A stretch of 11,751 nucleotides of DNA from Nitrospirota bacterium (GTDB lineage: Bacteria > Nitrospirota > Thermodesulfovibrionia > Thermodesulfovibrionales > SM23-35), in assembly GCA_029883145.1 (NCBI GenBank), contig JAOUJR010000022.1, positions 1-11,751 of the forward strand, in the 5' to 3' direction. Positions within the stretch are counted from its first letter, which is position 1; every line of letters starts with the position of its first letter. Under the pieces are notes generated by a model. That model was not told where the DNA came from, searched no databases, and was given only the letters and a program-made list of their open reading frames with translations. Positions 1 through 6,998 of the stretch are shown here, piece by piece. The translations under genes and the position numbers were made by a program.

Positions 1-1
1 G

Positions 2-967
2 ACCCCTGCAGACACGAAGGCGCTTTGCTACAGTATCCTTACTGATGTACAAAAGCATAAATTCGAGGAAAATAATGAACTCGATCTCTCTTTTGCCCTC
101 AAAGGTGTCAGCAGGTTCAGGTCAAATATATTTATGCAGCGAGGTGCAGTAGCAGGTGCATTCAGGAGTATCCCATTTGAGATCAGGGGGTTTAAGGAAC
201 TTGGGTTACCTGAAATCATTAATGATCTTGTTAAAAAGCCAAGAGGGCTCATTCTTGTAACAGGACCAACAGGGCATGGAAAGTCAACAACACTTGCAGC
301 TATGGTAGACAGGATAAACTCGGAGAGACATGACCATATAATTACAGTAGAGGATCCTATAGAATATCTTCATCAGCACAAAAAATGTCTTATTAACCAG
401 AGGGAGATCAATGCTGACACTTTTTCATTTAAAGCTGCACTGAGATATGTCCTCAGACAAGATCCTGATGTAGTTCTGATAGGTGAGATGCGAGATCTTG
501 AAACTATTGAGGCTGCTCTTACCGTTTCAGAGACAGGCCATTTGACACTTGCCACATTGCATACTAATTCTGCTGTCCAGACAATAAACCGCATTATCGA
601 TGTGTTTCCGCCCCATCAGCAGGAACAGATAAGGGTTCAATTGTCTTTTGTGCTGGAAGCAGTGATTTCCCAGCAGCTTATCACCAAAAAATCCGGACTG
701 GGGAGGGTTCTTGCTGTTGAGTTATTGGTACCAAATCCCGCAATAAGAAATCTTATAAGAGAGGACAAAATACATCAGATCTATTCGATGATGCAAACAG
801 GCCAGGCAAAATTTGGCATGCAGACAATGAACCAATCATTACTCGACCTTTATCAAAAAGGACTTTTATCTTATGAGGATGCATTAGGAAGGTCAACTTT
901 ACCTGAAGAGTTGCTTAATATGATCCAGAGGAGTGGGATAGCTGCCTCTGGCCGAGGGAGGAAATAA
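2..967 (+). CDS. pilT: PilT, type IV pilus retraction ATPase (5' end missing)
   Basis: This is the cytoplasmic hexameric ATPase that powers pilus retraction and twitching motility. The reading frame is already open at base 2 (Thr-Pro-Ala-Asp-Thr-Lys-Ala-Leu...), so the first ATG at 134 is internal. About 45 residues of the N-terminal PAS-like domain probably lie left of the window, judging from the usual family length of about 350-370. Visible motifs are the Walker A GPTGHGKST at 263-289, the Asp box ITVEDPIEYLH, the Walker B DPDVVLIGE, the His box GHLTLATLHT, and near the C-terminus AIRNLIRED. The last is the PilT signature that separates it from PilB. Walker A has His where Ser is commonest. 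The stop at 965-967 is 3 nt before pilC, so the two are clearly co-transcribed. The identification is very secure; only the start is unseen. Confidence 0.96.
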   Translation, partial: TPADTKALCYSILTDVQKHKFEENNELDLSFALKGVSRFRSNIFMQRGAVAGAFRSIPFEIRGFKELGLPEIINDLVKKPRGLILVTGPTGHGKSTTLAAMVDRINSERHDHIITVEDPIEYLHQHKKCLINQREINADTFSFKAALRYVLRQDPDVVLIGEMRDLETIEAALTVSETGHLTLATLHTNSAVQTINRIIDVFPPHQQEQIRVQLSFVLEAVISQQLITKKSGLGRVLAVELLVPNPAIRNLIREDKIHQIYSMMQTGQAKFGMQTMNQSLLDLYQKGLLSYEDALGRSTLPEELLNMIQRSGIAASGRGRK

Positions 968-970
968 GAA

Positions 971-2182
971 ATGGCTGTATTTCAATGGTCAGGTAAGACA
1001 TCAAGAGGCATTATAGAATCAGGAGAAATGACTGCAGGGACAAAAGAAGAGGTAATCGCATTCTTAGGGAGGAAAAAAATCGTCCCGACAATTATCACTG
1101 AAAAACCGAAAAAGGCAAGTTTATTTAGTCTTAGAGGAGAGAAGAAGGTAAAAGATAAGGATATTGTTGTCTTTACAAGACAATTCTCTACCATGATCAA
1201 TGCAGGCCTTCCGCTTGTACAAGCGCTTGAAATATTGTCTACACAGGTTGAGAACAAAACCTTTGGCAAGATAATAGCCCAGGTCAAAACAGATGTCGAG
1301 TCAGGATTAACCTATGCCGATGCCCTTAAAAAGCACCCGAAAGTCTTCAGTGAGTTATATGTGAATATGGTTGCAGCAGGTGAGACTGGAGGTGTTCTCG
1401 ACACAATACTCAACAGATTAGCAGCTTACATAGAAAAGTCTATGAAACTCAAGAGACAAGTTAAAGGTGCCATGGTGTATCCAGTTGTTGTGACTACCAT
1501 TGCTGTTCTGGTAATTGCGATCATCATGATTTTTGTTGTTCCCACATTTGCAAAGATGTTTACCCAGCTTGGAGGAATACTCCCATTACCCACAAGGATA
1601 GTTATTGGTATGAGTAATTTTATCGCAGGTATAGGCGGGTTGATGGTTTTTGGTGTACTTGTTGCCATCATTGTTGCCATTATTCAGTTTCGAAGGACAG
1701 AGAAAGGTAAAAAGATAACCGATACGATATTGCTCAAGCTCCCTATCTTTGGGACGCTCCTTAATAAAGTTGCTGTTGCAAAATTCACAAGAACATTGGG
1801 GACTCTTGTCAGCAGTGGTGTTCCCATATTAGATGGTCTTGAAATCACTGCAAAGACATCGGGTAATAAGGTCATTGAGTATGCGGTTATGGAGGTGAGA
1901 AAGGCAGTTGTGGCAGGAAAGACTCTTGCCGACCCTATTGCAAAAGCAGCAATATTCCCTCCAATGGTGACACATATGATCGCAGTTGGTGAGTCAACAG
2001 GCGCGCTTGATTCAATGCTCAGCAAGATTGCTGACTTCTATGATGAAGAGGTTGATGCAGCGGTCGCAAATCTCACTGCGATGATGGAACCAATACTTAT
2101 GGTATTTCTTGGAGGTGCCGTTGGTTTTATAGTTATTGCTATGTATCTTCCGATATTTAAACTCATTACACTCATAAAATAA
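971..2182 (+). CDS. pilC: PilC, type IV pilus inner-membrane platform protein
   Basis: PilC is the inner-membrane platform of the type IV pilus; it couples the PilB and PilT motors to pilin assembly and disassembly. The 403-residue product has the usual family length. It holds two T2SSF (GspF) domains at about 65-190 and 270-392. Their matching openings are FTRQFSTMINAGLPLVQALE and KFTRTLGTLVSSGVPILDGL, and each has a GETG/GESTG loop (137-140 and 341-344). Hydrophobic membrane segments lie near 168-192, 210-238 and 373-397. The ATG at 971 follows a good Shine-Dalgarno GGGAGG at 956-961, inside the end of pilT. The gene sits between the retraction motor and the pilS-pilR pair, with 3 and 7 nt gaps. 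I see nothing unusual in it. Confidence 0.96.
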   Translation: MAVFQWSGKTSRGIIESGEMTAGTKEEVIAFLGRKKIVPTIITEKPKKASLFSLRGEKKVKDKDIVVFTRQFSTMINAGLPLVQALEILSTQVENKTFGKIIAQVKTDVESGLTYADALKKHPKVFSELYVNMVAAGETGGVLDTILNRLAAYIEKSMKLKRQVKGAMVYPVVVTTIAVLVIAIIMIFVVPTFAKMFTQLGGILPLPTRIVIGMSNFIAGIGGLMVFGVLVAIIVAIIQFRRTEKGKKITDTILLKLPIFGTLLNKVAVAKFTRTLGTLVSSGVPILDGLEITAKTSGNKVIEYAVMEVRKAVVAGKTLADPIAKAAIFPPMVTHMIAVGESTGALDSMLSKIADFYDEEVDAAVANLTAMMEPILMVFLGGAVGFIVIAMYLPIFKLITLIK

Positions 2183-2189
2183 GCGAGAA

Positions 2190-3788
2190 ATGTCAGAAGA
2201 TGCGATAATCTTAAAATTAAAGATAAAGGGCCTGATAGTTTTCAGGGCCGTATTTGTTACCCTTCTCCTTGGCTCATCATTCCTGTTGAAGGCTGGATAT
2301 GAAAAATTTCCCTATGCCCATGCCCTCTCATATCTCATTATCTCTCTGTATGCCCTCACAATTGTTTATTCGGTTTTATTTGAAAGGATTAAGAAACTCG
2401 TTGCATTTGCCTATACCCAGTTAGTCCTTGATGTGATTTTGTCAATAATACTCATCTTCATTACAGGAGGAATTGATAGCTGGTTTTCTTTTTCACTTTT
2501 ACTTACCGTAATATCCTCGAGTATCGTATTAAATAAGAGGGCGGGTTATATTATTGCGACACTCAGCAGTATTTTTTACGGAGTGCTTATCAATCTTCAG
2601 TTCCACAGTTTACTGCCCCTTAGGAGCGGGGGGGTAGTTGAGGTAGTAGACTACCTCTATAATATTTTTATTCATATAATCTCCTTTTATCTCACTGCGT
2701 ACCTCAGTGGTTACCTCTCATCACGTCTTGAGAAAACAACTCAAAAACTTGAGGAGAAGGATTCAAGTCTGCGAGACCTTGAATTTTTCAATAAGGAAGT
2801 AATAGAGAGCTTACCAGGAGGTCTGTTTACCACAGATATCCTCGGTAAGGTGTTAGTTTTCAACCGTTCTGCTGAAAGGATTACCGGTGTTCAGAAAGAT
2901 TCCATCATGGGCCGAGGGATAGATGAAGCCCTTCCGTTCTTTGAGTTTCCCTTTGTTGTTGGCCGCAGGGAAAAGATAATAAAAGTTGAAGGGAACCTGA
3001 AAGTGATAGGTTTTACTATCACTGCTTTGAGAGATATAAGTGGGAAGGATACAGGGTTTATAGGAATATTCCAGGATCTCACTCAATTGAAGCGGCTTGA
3101 AGAAGAGATGAAACATAAAGAAAAATGGGCAGCTATAGGAGAACTTTCATCTAATATTGCTCATGAGATTAGAAACCCCCTTGCTTCTCTCAAAGGGTCC
3201 ATAGAAATACTCAAAGAGGATACAATACCCCAAAGCAAAAGAAAGAAGCTCATGGATATTGCCCTGAAAGAGATGGAACGCCTTAACTGTATCATTACTG
3301 ATTTCCTTACCTATTCACGTCCTACACCACCTGAATTTAAAAGAGTTGAACTTCATGGAATTCTCGATGAAACCATAGAACTTCTGGGAAACGTGGAACA
3401 AAACACAGGCAATACCTTTATCAAAAAAGGATACAGTGGCAAGCTCGAGGTCAATGCAGATCCGTTGAAGATGCGACAGGTATTCTGGAACCTCGGCCTC
3501 AATGCAGTAGAGGCAATGCCAGAAGGCGGTGAACTTATAGTCTCCACAATAAGCTCAGACAGTGCAGTAGAAATAACTTTTAAAGATTCGGGGACCGGAA
3601 TAAATGAAAAGGATATCGGAAAAATATTCTATCCCTTTTTTACTACCAAGGAACACGGCACTGGTCTTGGACTTGCGATAGCATATAGAATAATCGAAGA
3701 GCATAAAGGAATGCTCCACGTGAACAGCAGCCCTGGTGTTGGTGCCACATTTAAGGTTATACTACCAAAGACAGATGGAAAGCTATAA
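2190..3788 (+). CDS. pilS: PilS-like membrane sensor histidine kinase with PAS domain
   Basis: This sensor kinase probably phosphorylates the adjacent PilR to control pilin or pilus gene expression. The 532-residue protein starts with about six hydrophobic membrane segments (roughly 12-174), the layout typical of PilS. A short coiled coil (about 178-200) and a PAS domain (about 203-300) follow. The HisKA H-box NIAHEIRNPLASLKG has the phospho-acceptor His325 (codon 3162-3164). The HATPase domain is complete: N-box NLGLNAVEAM (434-443), G1 DSGTGI (466-471), F-box FYPFFTTK (480-487) and G2 GTGLGLA (490-496). The ATG lies 7 nt after the pilC stop with only a weak GCGAG ribosome site, which suggests translational coupling. 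The 3' end overlaps pilR by 14 nt. The name rests on the membrane topology and the pilT/pilC/pilR context; NtrB- or AtoS-type kinases have a similar catalytic half. Confidence 0.9.
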   Translation: MSEDAIILKLKIKGLIVFRAVFVTLLLGSSFLLKAGYEKFPYAHALSYLIISLYALTIVYSVLFERIKKLVAFAYTQLVLDVILSIILIFITGGIDSWFSFSLLLTVISSSIVLNKRAGYIIATLSSIFYGVLINLQFHSLLPLRSGGVVEVVDYLYNIFIHIISFYLTAYLSGYLSSRLEKTTQKLEEKDSSLRDLEFFNKEVIESLPGGLFTTDILGKVLVFNRSAERITGVQKDSIMGRGIDEALPFFEFPFVVGRREKIIKVEGNLKVIGFTITALRDISGKDTGFIGIFQDLTQLKRLEEEMKHKEKWAAIGELSSNIAHEIRNPLASLKGSIEILKEDTIPQSKRKKLMDIALKEMERLNCIITDFLTYSRPTPPEFKRVELHGILDETIELLGNVEQNTGNTFIKKGYSGKLEVNADPLKMRQVFWNLGLNAVEAMPEGGELIVSTISSDSAVEITFKDSGTGINEKDIGKIFYPFFTTKEHGTGLGLAIAYRIIEEHKGMLHVNSSPGVGATFKVILPKTDGKL

Positions 3789-5145
3789 AGGGAAGATACT
3801 CATCGTAGAAGATGAAAAGAGTATGCGTGAGGTGCTTAAGATCCTCTTGGAGGGGGAAAACTACGATGTGTTATCTGCATCTGACGGACTTGAAGGATTG
3901 TCATATATAAGCAAGGACATCTTTGACCTTGTAATCACAGACATGAAGATGCCCAAGGTTGATGGTTTTGAACTCTTAAAAAAGACAAAGGAACTCTCTC
4001 CTGATACCCTTGTTATTATGATTACCGCATTCGGGACAACAGAAACAGCTGTTGAGGCACTGAAGTTAGGTGCATATGACTACATCACTAAACCGTTCAA
4101 TATAGATGAAATTAGATTAGTGGTAAAGAAGGCAATTGAGAAGAAAAAGCTGAAAGAAGAACTCTTACTCTTAAAAGAGAAGGTAGAGACATCATATACA
4201 CTTGAAAATATTATCGGGAGAAGCCCGAAAATACAAGAGATGTTTAAGCTCATTCCCAGAGTTGCACAGAGCAACTCAAATGTCCTGATAATTGGTGAAA
4301 GCGGTTCAGGTAAAGAATTAGTGGCGACTGCACTGCATAACCTCAGCCAAAGGAAAGAAAAGAATTTTGTGACGATAAACTGTGCGACATTCCCTGAAGG
4401 ACTCCTTGAATCAGAACTCTTTGGGCATATGAAAGGTGCATTTACCGGTGCAATGTATAATAAGCAGGGATTATTTGAAGTAGCTGACAGTGGGAGTGTC
4501 TTCCTCGACGAGATCTGCGAGATGCCCATTAACCTTCAGGCAAAGCTTCTCAGAGTCCTTGAGAACGGCACATTCAGACGTGTAGGTGGGACAACTGATA
4601 TAAAAGTGAATGTGAGGATTATTTCGGCCACGAATAAAGACATAAAAGAAGAAATAGCAGCAGGAAAATTCAGGGAAGATTTATATTACAGGTTAAATGT
4701 AGTCCCTATATATATGCCTCCTCTCAGGGAAAGAAAGGAAGATATCCCGTTACTCGCAGAGCATTTCCTAAGAAAAACATCTCACCGTCCGTTAAAGATT
4801 ACACCAGATGCCATGAGGATGCTCATGGACTATTCATGGAAGGGAAATGTCAGGGAACTTGAAAATGTTATTGAACGCATAGTCCTTCTCACAGATAGAG
4901 AAGATATCACACCGGCAGAATTGCCATCTGAAATAACTCAATTTGGGTATGGAGGTGAAATAAAAAACCTTCCGGAACTTTCCGAAGACGGTATGGATAT
5001 TGATAAGACTATAGAGGATATCGAGAAAAACTATCTTCTCAAAGCACTCGAGAAAACAAACGGCGTAAAGATCGATGCAGCAAGGCTTCTTAATCTGTCT
5101 TTCCGGTCCTTCAGGCACAGGCTCCAGAAATATGGACTAAAGTAA
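3775..5145 (+). CDS. pilR: PilR-like sigma-54-dependent response regulator
   Basis: This NtrC-family regulator activates sigma-54 promoters when phosphorylated, presumably by the overlapping pilS; pilA would be the expected target. Numbered from the ATG at 3775 (456 residues), the receiver domain spans about 7-120 with acidic E12/D13, phospho-Asp56 in ITDMKMP, Thr84 and Lys106. The AAA+ domain (about 143-375) has Walker A GESGSGKE (174-181), an intact sigma-54 contact loop GAFTGA (221-226), Walker B SVFLDEI (241-247) and the arginine-bearing stretch FREDLYYRL. A Fis-type helix-turn-helix occupies about 430-456. I prefer 3775 to the in-frame ATG at 3736 because MESYKGKILIVEDE gives the normal receiver N-terminus, whereas the longer form adds 13 residues from within pilS. 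No strong Shine-Dalgarno is seen, so coupling to pilS is likely. Confidence 0.93.
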   Translation: MESYKGKILIVEDEKSMREVLKILLEGENYDVLSASDGLEGLSYISKDIFDLVITDMKMPKVDGFELLKKTKELSPDTLVIMITAFGTTETAVEALKLGAYDYITKPFNIDEIRLVVKKAIEKKKLKEELLLLKEKVETSYTLENIIGRSPKIQEMFKLIPRVAQSNSNVLIIGESGSGKELVATALHNLSQRKEKNFVTINCATFPEGLLESELFGHMKGAFTGAMYNKQGLFEVADSGSVFLDEICEMPINLQAKLLRVLENGTFRRVGGTTDIKVNVRIISATNKDIKEEIAAGKFREDLYYRLNVVPIYMPPLRERKEDIPLLAEHFLRKTSHRPLKITPDAMRMLMDYSWKGNVRELENVIERIVLLTDREDITPAELPSEITQFGYGGEIKNLPELSEDGMDIDKTIEDIEKNYLLKALEKTNGVKIDAARLLNLSFRSFRHRLQKYGLK

Positions 5146-5156
5146 AGACAATAATT

Positions 5157-5281
5157 AACATTCTAAATTTGAAGTTCTAAATTCCAAACAAACACAAATG
5201 TTCAAAATACAAAATTTCAAAGTAGTTAAAACATCTGGAATTGTTTTTGTTTAGAATTTAGGTATTAGGATTTAGAATTTT
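5157..5281. repeat. MITE-like imperfect inverted repeat filling a convergent intergenic spacer
   Basis: The spacer between the convergent pilR and fdhD stops is very AT-rich and almost wholly occupied by one imperfect inverted repeat. The left arm (about 5157-5213) and the reverse complement of the right arm (about 5231-5281) share, in the same order, ATTCTAAAT, CTAAATTC-AAACAAA-ACAA and ATGTT, with small gaps. Within each arm the sequence drifts through 7-nt words (left: TTCTAAA twice, TTCCAAA, CAAAATA, CAAAATT; right arm on the other strand: TAAATCC, TAATACC, TAAATTC, TAAACAA). No reading frame, transposase or GC-rich terminator stem is present. The outer end touches the fdhD stop codon. 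It may serve as a bidirectional transcription end, but that is inference. Confidence 0.72.
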
Positions 5282-6038
5282 ACTGAATAATTCTTTGCGT
5301 GTGAGTATAAACATTCATACGATCGCCTCTCATAAACCCTACAAGTGTTATTCCACAGGCTTCTGATATATCAATTGCAAGACTTGTGGGAGCAGCCCTG
5401 CTTGCTATTATAGAGACACCAAATCTTGAGCATTTTGAAACAATCTCAGAGGAAAGGCGGCAGCTCACCAGCATCAATTTTTTTGAAAGAGGTATATCCT
5501 CGAGAATGGAATAACCTATTACCTTATCAACTACATTATGTCTGCCTATATCATCTGCAAATACAAGAATTCTTTCTCCGTCTGAAAGCGCTGCGCTGTG
5601 AAAACAACCTGTGAGCTTAAAGAGCTCAGATTTCCGATGGTATTCATTAAAAATGGTTTTAAGAGATTCAGCCGTAATAGAAAAGTCATCTATAACCTTT
5701 TCATAATTCATTTCTTTATTTAAAGTGACCCCGCCTAAGCATCGAGAGGGAACCATCCCTTCTTTGAAAATATCTTTATCAACAGGGATATCAATCATAA
5801 CCTCTTCACCATATACTATTTTCATCTTATCCATTAGAAACTTATCCGTGAATATCCCTTCAGTAAGAAAAAAACCTGTCACCAGTTCTTTTATCATCGA
5901 AGGAGTGCAATAGAGACTTATCATTTCTTTTCCGTTAACAGAAACTATAAGTTTTTTTTCTATAGCGATATAGTCTTCTATTTCTTCAAAAGATGTACCG
6001 TGTTTTTTTAGTATTTTTCTTTTTATGTATGGGTCCAT
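5280..6038 (-). CDS. fdhD: FdhD, sulfur carrier for formate dehydrogenase
   Basis: FdhD carries sulfur from a cysteine desulfurase (IscS type) to the molybdenum or tungsten bis-MGD cofactor, a step needed for active formate dehydrogenase. The 252-residue product has the family landmarks: the Cys100 loop SRCLGGVTL, KLTGCFHSAAL (141-151), DDIGRHNVVDKVIGY (162-176), SCRLSSEIV, SRAAPTSLAID (213-223) and the C-terminal LVGFMRGDRMNVYTH (232-246). Compared from memory with E. coli FdhD, the first Cys of the CxxC pair is kept (Cys100) but the second position is Gly103. The ATG at 6036-6038 has only a weak upstream ribosome site and lies 39 nt after the sugar kinase stop, consistent with the end of a minus-strand operon. 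No formate dehydrogenase gene is in the window. Confidence 0.93.
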   Translation of the reverse strand: MDPYIKRKILKKHGTSFEEIEDYIAIEKKLIVSVNGKEMISLYCTPSMIKELVTGFFLTEGIFTDKFLMDKMKIVYGEEVMIDIPVDKDIFKEGMVPSRCLGGVTLNKEMNYEKVIDDFSITAESLKTIFNEYHRKSELFKLTGCFHSAALSDGERILVFADDIGRHNVVDKVIGYSILEDIPLSKKLMLVSCRLSSEIVSKCSRFGVSIIASRAAPTSLAIDISEACGITLVGFMRGDRMNVYTHTQRIIQ

Positions 6039-6077
6039 TTATTTCTACTGAATCTTAACAAAGACGTCTCTTGACTG

Positions 6078-6977
6078 TCAAAATGTTCTTTTTTCTTCTA
6101 AGTATTTAAGAACCTCATTCAGGCTCGGGATTCCACTCCTTCCGCCTACCTTTGTACATTTCATAGCGGCAAGGGCAGAAGCAAACCTTACTGTATGCAT
6201 GATATTCCATCCCTGCAGAATCCCAAATATATAGCCACCATGAAAAACATCTCCGGCTCCTGTTGTATCCACTGTTTCAACCCTGAAAGCTGGAATATAA
6301 AAATATTTGTCCTTTAAAAATGTGATACTCCCTCTTGAACCAAGAGTAATTGTGACGATATTTAGTCTAAGTTTTTTGAGCTTTTTCCAGAAGATTTCTG
6401 GATTTTCACTCCATCCGAGGTCTTTTGCAAATTCTTCAGATGCAACCACATAATCACAGAACTTTGCTATATCAAGCATGCCCTCACGCACTCTTCCTGC
6501 ATCGAGCATTACAGGAATGTTCATACTCTTTGCTTTTTTTGCTGCATAGAGTGAAGAATCTTTCATCAGACCATCAAGGAGAAGAAAGTTGCAGTGTTTC
6601 AGAAAATCTACACCAAGTTCTTCAGGTCTTAATTCATCACCAGAGGGCCTTTTCCAGAATATTGTCCTTTTGCCGCTGTTTTCGATAATAATAAATGCAA
6701 ATTGTGAAGAAACGCTATCCCGTTTTAACAGACCCTTTACATCAACATGTTCATCAATAAGAGACTTTCTTATCTTTTCGCCTGCAAGATCGTCACCAAT
6801 AATTCCATGAAATCTGCATTTGATTCCAAGTCTTGAAAGTGCTACCAGTGCAGTTGCAACAGGGCCTCCGCCTTGCTCTTCCCATTGCAGGACTTCATTT
6901 TTGGTATCAGCTTCAGGAAAGGAATCGACGAGAGCAAGATAATCAAGAGAACACTGTCCGATACCGGTTACAACCAT
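6078..6977 (-). CDS. PfkB-family carbohydrate kinase, substrate unknown
   Basis: This ATP-dependent sugar or nucleoside kinase belongs to the ribokinase/PfkB family. The 299-residue length is typical. The N-terminal family signature covers QGGGPVATALVALSRLG (35-51), and the C-terminal signature is DTTGAGDVFHGGY (237-249), where Asp243 is the expected catalytic base in the anion-hole motif. I cannot assign the substrate; ribokinase, fructokinase or sulfofructose-kinase-like members share these motifs. The gene lies 21 nt after the Lon-like protease and 39 nt before fdhD on the same strand, so it is probably co-transcribed. The interval before its ATG is pyrimidine-rich (CTCCTTTCTTTCTCTT) with no Shine-Dalgarno. 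No better start is visible, because upstream in-frame sequence meets the protease stop codon after seven codons. Translation may depend on ribosomes ending on the upstream gene. Confidence 0.88.
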   Translation of the reverse strand: MVVTGIGQCSLDYLALVDSFPEADTKNEVLQWEEQGGGPVATALVALSRLGIKCRFHGIIGDDLAGEKIRKSLIDEHVDVKGLLKRDSVSSQFAFIIIENSGKRTIFWKRPSGDELRPEELGVDFLKHCNFLLLDGLMKDSSLYAAKKAKSMNIPVMLDAGRVREGMLDIAKFCDYVVASEEFAKDLGWSENPEIFWKKLKKLRLNIVTITLGSRGSITFLKDKYFYIPAFRVETVDTTGAGDVFHGGYIFGILQGWNIMHTVRFASALAAMKCTKVGGRSGIPSLNEVLKYLEEKRTF

Positions 6978-6998
6978 AAGAGAAAGAAAGGAGTATAA

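Noticed and set aside
28..252. A 74-codon minus-strand open frame at the left edge
   Set aside because: It is a shadow of pilT, whose plus-strand frame is open from base 2 and matches the family throughout.
3736..3774. Upstream ATG giving pilR 13 more residues
   Set aside because: The extra residues lie within the conserved end of pilS and do not resemble a receiver N-terminus; ATG 3775 gives the expected start.
4080..4529. A 149-codon open frame on the minus strand inside pilR
   Set aside because: It is antisense to the conserved AAA+ domain, has no ribosome site, and its translation shows no recognisable domain; the pilR strand explains the openness.
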